NCBI GenBank assembly: GCA_905233835.1
Contig: CAJOGB010000072.1
Location: 1 to 5,531 of the forward strand
DNA length: 5,531 nt
Source: an uncultured Lachnospiraceae bacterium
Lineage (GTDB): Bacteria > Bacillota > Clostridia > Lachnospirales > Lachnospiraceae
Reading direction: 5' to 3'
The notes below the pieces were generated by a model, which searched no databases, was not told the origin of the DNA, and saw nothing but the letters and a program-made list of their open reading frames with translations. Below are positions 1 to 5,148 of the stretch, piece after piece. A program made the translations under genes and the position numbers. How positions within the stretch are numbered: the stretch's first letter is position 1; the number at the start of each line of letters is the position of its first letter.

Positions 1-933
1 GTTGGCCTTTGCATAGTAGAATGCTTCACCTCGAGGCTGCTCCAAACGAACAAATGCTTCGCCGGTTGGGTTGCCCTTTACAGGAGTAATTAAATCGGTC
101 TCGCTTGGCATCTTTGCGATAGCCTGTCTGATAATGTCGATAGACTGATAAATCTCCATCAAACGAACATAGCATCTTGCATAGGAGTCGCCGTCTTCGG
201 AAGTGATTGGCTCAAAATCAATCTGATTATATGCCGCATAACCAAGAAGTCTCATGTCGGCTTTCACACCGCTGGCTCTCGCAAAAGGTCCAACGGATCC
301 AAGCGCATTGATCTGCTCTTTTGTCATCACACCAACGCCCTTTAAACGAGAAAGAACGCTGTAGTCTTCAAAGAAGGTTTTCTGGATGACTTTTACTTCC
401 GCTTCGATATCCGCAATGGTTTCCAAAATAGCTTTTGCGTGCTCCGGAGTTAAATCCTTTAACACACCACCAACTGCGTTGATGGAGAAAATAACGCGTC
501 CGCCGGTTACCATTTCAAGAACATCCAAAATCTTTTCACGGATTCTCCAACACTGATAAAACAGGTTTTCAAATCCGAATCCGTCGGCAAGAAGTCCCAA
601 CCACAAAAGGTGAGAATGCAAACGGCTCATCTCAAATAAGATGGTACGAATGTACTTTGCTCTATCCGGAATTTCTACATCAAAAATCTTTTCGATGGTC
701 TCGCAGTAGCCCATGCCGTGACCGAAACTGCAGATACCGCAGGTACGCTCAATAACGTAAGTCATCTGATTAAAGTCACGCTTTTCCACCAAGGATTCCA
801 ACCCTCTGTGAATGAATCCGATGGAAGGAATCGCTTCGATGACTCTTTCATCTTCAATAACCAAATCCAAATGAACCGGCTCCGGAAGCACCGGGTGCTG
901 CGGTCCGTATGGAATCACACTTCTTTTTCCCAT
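1..933 (-). CDS. echE: Ech-type [NiFe] hydrogenase large (catalytic) subunit, NuoD-like, 3' end cut by window edge
   Basis: Catalytic subunit of a group 4 membrane-bound [NiFe] hydrogenase. 311 codons are visible and stay open to the left edge, so the C-terminus is missing. The N-terminus carries YGPQHPVLPEP (residues 9-19) and IHRGLE (41-46), typical of the NuoD/EchE family. RTCGICSFGH (63-72) is the L1 motif; C65 and C68 should hold the nickel. This CxxC separates it from complex I NuoD, which has lost it. EMSRLHSHLLWLG follows at about 90-102. The second nickel motif (DPCxxC near the C-terminus) must lie outside the window; family members are about 360 residues. The ATG directly abuts the echD stop (TAAATG), and AAGGAGG at 942-948 inside the echD 3' end gives an 8-base spacing, which supports this start. 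Family and motifs are read from sequence; activity and the direction of H2 flow are inferred. Confidence 0.95.
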   Translation of the reverse strand, partial: MGKRSVIPYGPQHPVLPEPVHLDLVIEDERVIEAIPSIGFIHRGLESLVEKRDFNQMTYVIERTCGICSFGHGMGYCETIEKIFDVEIPDRAKYIRTILFEMSRLHSHLLWLGLLADGFGFENLFYQCWRIREKILDVLEMVTGGRVIFSINAVGGVLKDLTPEHAKAILETIADIEAEVKVIQKTFFEDYSVLSRLKGVGVMTKEQINALGSVGPFARASGVKADMRLLGYAAYNQIDFEPITSEDGDSYARCYVRLMEIYQSIDIIRQAIAKMPSETDLITPVKGNPTGEAFVRLEQPRGEAFYYAKAN

Positions 934-1308
934 TTATGCTTCCTCCTTCTTTGGTCCAAGTGGGGTATCCACATTGATACGATATAACTTGTTCTGAAGG
1001 TCGGCGGAGATTAACTGAATCTTTACACCGAAAAGTTCCTTCATTTCGTTTTCATAAAATACGGCTGCCGGAATAATTTCCGTGATAGACATTACCACTT
1101 CCTCCGGATCCACTACCACGCGAAGGGTATGAAGCTGTAAATTCTCATAGTCCGTAAAGGAATATGAAAGCTCAAACTTTCCTTCGATGTATGCCGCATG
1201 TGCCTGAGAAAAGCGATAGCCTTTCTTTTTTAATTCCATGGCACGATCCAATAAAATGTTTTTATCGATTTCTTCTAAAATATTTTCTGTGGAGATCATC
1301 TCACTCAT
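934..1308 (-). CDS. echD: Ech hydrogenase NuoC-like subunit
   Basis: A 124-residue soluble subunit resembling the 30 kDa (NuoC) subunit of complex I. In Ech-type enzymes it packs against the large and small hydrogenase subunits on the cytoplasmic side; it binds no cofactor and has no cysteines here. The recognisable signature is EIIPAAVFYENEMKELFGVKI (split as EIIPAAVFYENE at 77-88 and MKELFGVKI at 89-97), matching the NuoC pattern of Pro-Ala-x-x-x-Tyr-Glu-x-Glu-x-x-x-(L/M)-Phe-Gly. The N-terminal half is variable, and the C-terminus ends in a charged KKEEA tail. The ATG overlaps the echC stop as ATGA (1305-1308), preceded by GGGGAGG, so translation is probably coupled. The identification rests on this short signature plus its position between echC and echE, where EchD is expected. 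Confidence 0.88.
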   Translation of the reverse strand: MSEMISTENILEEIDKNILLDRAMELKKKGYRFSQAHAAYIEGKFELSYSFTDYENLQLHTLRVVVDPEEVVMSITEIIPAAVFYENEMKELFGVKIQLISADLQNKLYRINVDTPLGPKKEEA

Positions 1309-1763
1309 TTGGACACCTCCCCTTTGTTTTTCTTTAATTCATGATGCTCATCCCAACGCTTCTGGAAAATTTCAATTCCCTGAGCGATACCATCAATGAT
1401 GGCCTGAGGTCTGGCTGCGCATCCCGGAACGTAAACGTCTACCGGAATCACGGTATCCACACCACCCTGGATGTTATAGCAATCTTTAAACACACCACCG
1501 GTACAAGCACAAACGCCAACTGCTACGACTACCTTCGGTCGAGGCATCTGGTCGTATAACTGTTTTACGGTCGCTGCATTTTGTGAATTGATACCGCCGG
1601 TAATTAAGAAAATATCTGCCTGCATTGGATCGCCCGTATTAATAATTCCGAGACGCTCCGCATCGTATACCGGTGTGAGGCATGCCAACACTTCGATATC
1701 GCATCCGTTACATGAAGATCCGTCATAGTGAAGGACCCATGGAGATTTTTTAATTTTTGCCAT
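1305..1763 (-). CDS. echC: Ech hydrogenase small subunit, NuoB-like, [4Fe-4S] protein
   Basis: Electron-transfer small subunit of the hydrogenase, 152 residues from the start chosen here. It holds the proximal [4Fe-4S] cluster that hands electrons to the NiFe site in EchE. The ligands visible are C18 and C21 (SSCNGCD), C85 (VGVCACTGG) and C115 (VPGCAARP). The last motif, PGCxxRP, is the hallmark of the NuoB/hydrogenase small-subunit family. The C18-x-x-C21 spacing is hydrogenase-like, whereas complex I NuoB has adjacent cysteines. There is no signal peptide, as expected for a cytoplasm-facing group 4 enzyme. A GTG at 1772 would add three residues, but it overlaps the AGGAGG site itself, so the ATG at 1763 is preferred. 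The echB stop lies 12 bases upstream and the echD start overlaps this stop by ATGA. Confidence 0.95.
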   Translation of the reverse strand: MAKIKKSPWVLHYDGSSCNGCDIEVLACLTPVYDAERLGIINTGDPMQADIFLITGGINSQNAATVKQLYDQMPRPKVVVAVGVCACTGGVFKDCYNIQGGVDTVIPVDVYVPGCAARPQAIIDGIAQGIEIFQKRWDEHHELKKNKGEVSK

Positions 1764-1771
1764 TTCCTTCA

Positions 1772-1777
1772 CCTCCT
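1772..1777 (-). promoter_or_regulatory. Ribosome binding site deciding the echC start
   Basis: A perfect AGGAGG on the minus strand lies 8 bases before the ATG at 1763. It overlaps both the echB stop codon (TAG, 1776-1778) and an in-frame GTG (1770-1772), which rules out that GTG as the start on spacing grounds. Confidence 0.85.
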
Positions 1778-2648
1778 ATCGAATGACCATTAAAATAATT
1801 AAGTTTACGCCTGCTGAGAAAAGTGTTACCACCCAGCTTAACTTTAACATATCCGCCCATTTCATACGTGCGGAAGAGTTATCGATTAAGATTTCCAAGA
1901 AGTATACAAGTAAGATTGCTACGATGGCAACGATGACAGAGTATACGTTGGAGTTCACAAAGAATAATCCAACAACTCCCATCAAAAATACGTTTTCATA
2001 CCACTCGGTAATCTGGAAAATCGCAAGGTTCTTGGAACCCATTTCTGTGGTGACACCTTTGATTAATTCCTGATGCGCATGATGCGAAGTAGAAATGTCA
2101 AAAGGTGACTTTCTCATCTTAATGGTTAAGATGAACACAAATGCTACGAAAAATCCCGGCAACTGAAGGAAGTAACTTAAGTGGTCGCCTCCTGCGATTT
2201 CTGCCACCTGGAAAGTTCCCGCTGCCAAATAGAATCCAACGCAGCTTAACAGTACCGCCGGCTCGTACGCCATCATCTGGATTAACTCTCTTTGTGCTCC
2301 GATGGAAGAGTACGGAGAAGAGGTAACCACTGACGCAAAATACAAAAACGTTGCACCGGTGGACATTACGAAAAAGCACATCAAAATGTCCGTTCCGTAG
2401 AAGAACATAAAGCCGGTTAAAATCATAAGCACCATGTAAGTCATGAGCAAAAATGTCTGTGCCGTCATAACGGAAATGGTCTGCTTATTTAAAAGTTTTC
2501 TTACATCGTAGAAAGGCTGCAACACCGGAGGTCCCACACGACGCTGCATACGTGCGGAAATCTTTCGATCCACACCTTCTAAGAATCCGCCCACAAAGGG
2601 TGCCAAAAGAACATAGGCGATTGCAAAAATAATTCCTTTATATATCAT
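1776..2648 (-). CDS. echB: Ech hydrogenase membrane anchor subunit, NuoH-like
   Basis: Integral membrane subunit of 290 residues that links the hydrogenase arm (EchC/D/E) to the ion-translocating EchA, equivalent to NuoH of complex I and HyfC/HycD of formate hydrogenlyases. About eight hydrophobic segments are apparent, starting at residue 5. Three conserved cytoplasmic signatures are present: RVGPPVLQPFYDVRKLL (37-53); GAQRELIQMMAYEPA (117-131) with R120, E121 and E129; and MRKSPFDISTSHHAHQELI (178-196), followed by TTE at 200-202. These loops form the entry of the half-channel in complex I relatives. The ATG at 2648 overlaps the echA stop as ATGA and has AGGAGG 9 bases upstream, so it is favoured over an in-frame start at 2675, which would add nine residues encoded within echA and place the RBS inside the gene. 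Length fits the family. Confidence 0.94.
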   Translation of the reverse strand: MIYKGIIFAIAYVLLAPFVGGFLEGVDRKISARMQRRVGPPVLQPFYDVRKLLNKQTISVMTAQTFLLMTYMVLMILTGFMFFYGTDILMCFFVMSTGATFLYFASVVTSSPYSSIGAQRELIQMMAYEPAVLLSCVGFYLAAGTFQVAEIAGGDHLSYFLQLPGFFVAFVFILTIKMRKSPFDISTSHHAHQELIKGVTTEMGSKNLAIFQITEWYENVFLMGVVGLFFVNSNVYSVIVAIVAILLVYFLEILIDNSSARMKWADMLKLSWVVTLFSAGVNLIILMVIR

Positions 2649-4567
2649 GCCAATACACCTCCTATGATCATACACAACATAATGACGATTACCGCTAACG
2701 AGAAGATCTGTGACGGAATCATTAACTTTCTCTGACCGATTACTTTATGGAAATAGAAGTTGGAAAGCCAAAGGGTTTTTTCCTCTCCCATTGCATCCGT
2801 AAACTTTCGGTTGTCTCCGGTATTTACACCGTTCATGTAAGAAAGTTTTGTGTTTACTTTCATGTTCTTTGCGTATAGGAATGAGATTCCCGGAACCGCA
2901 AATACGATAACGATAATGATTACCAGCATATACAAAATCGCATCGTTAAGCACGTTTTCACCGGTACCAAACATTTCGTTGATAAGCGGTGTTACATATA
3001 TCTTGGACAAAAGCGGGAAGAGTACGCAAAGTGCAACCATAAGTACCGCATGAATTCCAAGAGAAATCACTTCGTTTTTCTTTGTAATATCTTTGAACGT
3101 CTTTTCTCTTAAATGAGAAGCGGAAATAATTTTTCCCATCCACTTAGTCCAGTAGAAGGATGTGGTAGCGGAACCAAAGCAGATAAAGATAACAAGTAAA
3201 ATATTTCCTTCATCTACGGAAGCCTTTAATGCTGCCCACTTGGAAATTAACATACCAAAGGGTGCCAAGAACATTCCTGCAATTCCGATGAACATAAAGA
3301 TTGCAAGTCTCGGTAAGATATAAAGGAGTCCATGCATATCCTCGATGTCTCTGGAGTGAAGTGCGTTTTCCGTTGCACCCACATCCTGGAAAAGTAAGGA
3401 TTTTGAAATCGCATGGAAAAGCATTAAAAATACGCCTGCCCAAATGGTTTCTTCCGTACCTACGCCGGCACAAGCCACCATAAGTCCGAGGTTTGAAATC
3501 GTTGAAAACGCAAGAACCTTTTTACCGTCGCTTTGTGCGATTGCCATGATGGAAGTTACAAGGAAAGTAAAGCCTCCCACCAATGCAATCATGCTACCGG
3601 TTGTAGTTCCTCGCATGGCCGGTGACAAACGGAATAAAATATAAATACCTGCCTTAACCATTGTCGCAGAATGCAAAAGCGCAGATGACGGTGTGGGAGC
3701 CACCATAGCACCGATTAACCATGTACTAAAGGGAAGCTGTGCTGCTTTGGTTAGAGCCGCAAAAGCGATTAAAGCAACCGGAATCACCGCCAAGGTTTTT
3801 CCTGCCACACCCATATCAACTAAAGCTGTCATGGTAACTTCACCGGAGGTAAGTCCTAAGTAAACGATACCGATGGCAAGCGCACATCCGCCAAGTAAGT
3901 TCATCCACAATGCTCTGAAGCAGTTGGTAATGGCGATAGGTTCTTTTGTATAACCAATCAAAAGGAAAGAACAGATACTGGTTAATTCCCAGAAGAAATC
4001 GATCCAAAGTAAATTCTCGGATAAAACGAATCCGTACATTGCGCCTAAGAATAAGAACAACAGCGCAAAGAAATAATATCTTCTGTCCGGAATATCTGTA
4101 TGATGGTGATGATAACCGTGCATGTATCCTACGGCATAAACTACAATGAGTCCGCCGATGACACCTACGATTAAGCACATAAGCATGGAAAGATGATCCA
4201 CACGAATGTGGCCTGCACCTTCGTTTAACTGTACTCCGGAAAGTTCAAACCAGGTAAGTAAAATTGTTGGCAAGATAGACAACAAACTTACCCAATACTT
4301 TCTATACTTAAATGAAAGTACGGTGACCAAAAGCATCAGTACCCACTCTGCACCCAAAATCACATGGTCGTAAAGTGCCGTCTCTTGGTACACCAAAATT
4401 TCTTTAAATCCTCCCATGCCCCACTGTGCAAACAGTACACCTGTGGCAATCATGATGATGACTGCGGAGATATATGCAATCGCGTTTCTTACCTTATTTA
4501 CACGAGTTACATACATCAGGAGTGATACCACAAATGGGAAGATAATTAAAAATGGTATAACTTGCAT
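2645..4567 (-). CDS. echA: Ech hydrogenase antiporter-like ion-translocating subunit, NuoL-like
   Basis: A large polytopic membrane protein of 640 residues, related to NuoL and Mrp antiporter subunits. It is thought to move H+ or Na+ as electrons flow through the hydrogenase. Hydrophobic segments fill nearly the whole length, roughly 14-16 helices. Conserved charged residues of the ion path are intact: E194 in DFFWELTSICSFLLIGY (190-206), K274 in ALTKAAQLPFSTWL (271-284), H299 and K305 in LLHSATMVKAG (297-307), and H385 and K389 in FHAISKSLLF (384-393). DGKKVLAFSTISNLG (347-361) is also typical of the family. The C-terminal part, after about residue 500, resembles other EchA/HyfB-like proteins, with a polar segment near 585-605 and a last helix ending in GGVLA. 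The start has GGAGGAG five bases upstream. It is the first gene of the operon and its stop overlaps the echB start. A cluster of four histidines (153-156) lies in a loop before the E194 helix. Confidence 0.94.
   Translation of the reverse strand: MQVIPFLIIFPFVVSLLMYVTRVNKVRNAIAYISAVIIMIATGVLFAQWGMGGFKEILVYQETALYDHVILGAEWVLMLLVTVLSFKYRKYWVSLLSILPTILLTWFELSGVQLNEGAGHIRVDHLSMLMCLIVGVIGGLIVVYAVGYMHGYHHHHTDIPDRRYYFFALLFLFLGAMYGFVLSENLLWIDFFWELTSICSFLLIGYTKEPIAITNCFRALWMNLLGGCALAIGIVYLGLTSGEVTMTALVDMGVAGKTLAVIPVALIAFAALTKAAQLPFSTWLIGAMVAPTPSSALLHSATMVKAGIYILFRLSPAMRGTTTGSMIALVGGFTFLVTSIMAIAQSDGKKVLAFSTISNLGLMVACAGVGTEETIWAGVFLMLFHAISKSLLFQDVGATENALHSRDIEDMHGLLYILPRLAIFMFIGIAGMFLAPFGMLISKWAALKASVDEGNILLVIFICFGSATTSFYWTKWMGKIISASHLREKTFKDITKKNEVISLGIHAVLMVALCVLFPLLSKIYVTPLINEMFGTGENVLNDAILYMLVIIIVIVFAVPGISFLYAKNMKVNTKLSYMNGVNTGDNRKFTDAMGEEKTLWLSNFYFHKVIGQRKLMIPSQIFSLAVIVIMLCMIIGGVLA
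2658..2663 (-). promoter_or_regulatory. Ribosome binding site deciding the echB start
   Basis: A perfect AGGAGG on the minus strand, inside the last codons of echA, lies 9 bases before the ATG at 2648. It supports the shorter EchB and coupled translation through the ATGA overlap at 2645-2648. Confidence 0.82.
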
Positions 4568-4588
4568 ATATACTCCTCCGTTTCTCTT

Positions 4589-4606
4589 TTGTGAAAAATA
4601 TCACAA
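4589..4606. promoter_or_regulatory. Candidate Rex operator (or CRP/FNR-type site) in the ech leader
   Basis: TTGTGA (4589-4594), six A/T bases, then TCACAA (4601-4606): a perfect 6+6 inverted repeat. It matches the general Rex pattern TTGTGA-N6-TCACAA known from Gram-positive bacteria, and also contains TGTGA-N6-TCACA, the CRP/FNR-family pattern. It lies just downstream of the predicted ech -10 box, at about +3 to +20, where a bound repressor would block transcription. Rex, which senses the NADH/NAD+ ratio, is known to control hydrogenase and fermentation genes in clostridia, so Rex is the favoured reading. No regulator gene is in the window, so the binding protein is inferred. Confidence 0.65.
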
Positions 4607-4615
4607 TCAAAGATT

Positions 4616-4644
4616 ATTATACCCCTACAAACAGCAAATTTAAA
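4616..4644 (-). promoter_or_regulatory. Predicted sigma-A-type promoter of the ech operon
   Basis: On the minus strand, TTTAAA (4639-4644) as -35, matching TTGACA at 4 of 6, is followed after 17 bases by a perfect TATAAT (4616-4621) as -10. Transcription would begin near 4608, giving a leader of about 41 bases that holds the palindrome at 4589-4606 and the GGAGGAG site before echA. The call rests on consensus match and position alone. Confidence 0.65.
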
Positions 4645-4677
4645 GGAATACTTATGCCCCACCCGGGGATAATTTGC
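4634..4677. repeat. Nested inverted repeat overlapping and upstream of the ech -35 box
   Basis: The outer arms GCAAATT (4634-4640) and AATTTGC (4671-4677) are perfect complements. Nested within, CCCC (4657-4660) and GGGG (4665-4668) form a short GC-rich hairpin extended by TTAT/ATAA (4652-4655 and 4669-4672) with a one-base bulge. The GC-rich core stands out from A/T-rich surroundings. It covers part of the predicted ech -35 box, so it could be an operator; it would not be transcribed from that promoter. No T-run follows on either strand, so it is not a plain terminator. Function is unknown. Confidence 0.5.
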
Positions 4678-4681
4678 CTAC

Positions 4682-4719
4682 GTATTTGAAGTGAATGAAG
4701 ATCTCATTCATCCAAATAC
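4682..4719. repeat. Long two-part palindrome between divergent echA and hypA
   Basis: Two nested perfect inverted repeats share nearly the same centre. The outer pair is GTATTTG (4682-4688) and CAAATAC (4713-4719); the inner pair is TGAATGA (4692-4698) and TCATTCA (4704-4710), with a 5-base loop. The 3-base and 2-base linkers nearly pair, so the whole 38 bases can form one hairpin. No T-run follows in either direction. It sits 20 bases upstream of the predicted hypA -35 box and about 38 bases upstream of the ech -35 box. This fits an operator for a dimeric or tetrameric regulator serving both genes, but the function is inferred. Confidence 0.6.
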
Positions 4720-4739
4720 TTCTTAAACTATTCCATGGT

Positions 4740-4768
4740 TTGTTATTTCGTCTGTTTTGTTTTAGAAT
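4740..4768 (+). promoter_or_regulatory. Predicted hypA promoter giving a leaderless transcript
   Basis: TTGTTA (4740-4745) as -35, matching TTGACA at 4 of 6, is separated by exactly 17 bases from TAGAAT (4763-4768) as -10, matching TATAAT at 5 of 6. Six bases later comes the A of the hypA ATG (4775), where the first transcribed base would normally fall. No Shine-Dalgarno sequence exists between the -10 and the ATG, which agrees with leaderless translation. Confidence 0.6.
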
Positions 4769-4774
4769 ACTCAC

Positions 4775-5119
4775 ATGCATGAATTAGGATATATATCAAG
4801 AATAATCCCGCTGGCTATAGAGGCCGCGGGGGAGAATAGAATAACGAATGTCAGGGAAGTCAGTATCGCTGTCGGGGAGATGACGGGGGCGGTGCCGGAG
4901 CTGTTAGAAAAAGCGTACCGGGAAAGTACTCCGGGTACGCTCTTAGAAAACTCTGATTTGGTTGTAACTATGGTTCCTGTGACGGCGGTATGCGATGAGT
5001 GTGAAAACAACTATCATCCGTCAAAGGAAAACGACTACTGCTGCCCCTCCTGCGGTTCCAAAAAAAGTCGCATCATTTCCGGTCGCGAAGTCACGCTAGT
5101 CGCCATTAAAGAAATGTAA
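4775..5119 (+). CDS. hypA: Hydrogenase nickel-insertion accessory protein HypA
   Basis: A 114-residue nickel metallochaperone that, with HypB, delivers nickel to the [NiFe] hydrogenase large subunit, here most likely EchE. It begins MHELG: H2 is the conserved nickel ligand next to the N-terminus, which fixes the start at this ATG. The structural zinc site is formed by CDEC (C73, C76) and CPSC (C90, C93) in the C-terminal half; C89 is an extra adjacent cysteine. Length matches the family (about 113-118). There is no Shine-Dalgarno sequence upstream; a promoter at 4740-4768 points to a leaderless message. Codon use in roughly the first 40 codons is unlike the ech genes: ATA is used four times in the first 23 codons, with AGG and several GGG, whereas visible echE has no ATA or AGG codons. 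No hypB, hypC-F or maturation protease gene is visible. Confidence 0.95.
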   Translation: MHELGYISRIIPLAIEAAGENRITNVREVSIAVGEMTGAVPELLEKAYRESTPGTLLENSDLVVTMVPVTAVCDECENNYHPSKENDYCCPSCGSKKSRIISGREVTLVAIKEM

Positions 5120-5131
5120 CAATTCTGTAAT

Positions 5132-5148
5132 GGGGTCAGACCCCTTTT
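5132..5148 (+). terminator. GC-rich hairpin with short T-run after hypA; REP-like element
   Basis: GGGGTC (5132-5137), A, GACCCC (5139-5144) is a perfect palindrome, followed by TTTT (5145-5148). It starts 12 bases after the hypA stop and could end the hypA transcript, although the T-run is short. The T-run includes the last two bases complementary to the stop codon of the convergent minus-strand gene. From memory, the GGGGTCAGACCCC core also recurs as a repetitive palindrome in many bacterial genomes, so it may be a REP-like element doubling as a terminator. Confidence 0.55.

Noticed and set aside
1..933. NuoD subunit of respiratory complex I
   Set aside because: The CxxC at residues 65-68 (RTCGICSFGH) is a nickel-binding hydrogenase motif lost in complex I, and the five-gene order matches ech rather than nuo.
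718..987. Plus-strand open frame antisense to echE/echD
   Set aside because: It is a shadow of well-supported minus-strand genes, with no ribosome binding site and no recognisable protein features. Other antisense or out-of-frame stretches across 1341-4643 were rejected for the same reason.
1764..1772. GTG start for echC, three codons upstream of the ATG
   Set aside because: The GTG overlaps the AGGAGG ribosome binding site; the ATG at 1763 has an 8-base spacing and gives the typical N-terminus.
2649..2675. Longer echB starting at 2675
   Set aside because: It would add nine residues encoded inside echA, and the AGGAGG at 2658-2663 would fall within the gene; the ATG at 2648 has proper spacing and an ATGA overlap.
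4416..4643. Plus-strand open frame running from echA into the intergenic region
   Set aside because: Mostly antisense to echA, and it crosses the predicted ech promoter and operator; no protein family is recognisable.
4616..4660. Sigma-54 promoter for the ech operon
   Set aside because: A TTTGCT stretch resembles a -12 element, but there is no GG at the required distance upstream, whereas a perfect TATAAT is present.
4682..4719. Intrinsic terminator
   Set aside because: The stem is A/T-rich and no T-run follows on either strand; the genes on both sides diverge from this region, so no transcript needs to end here.
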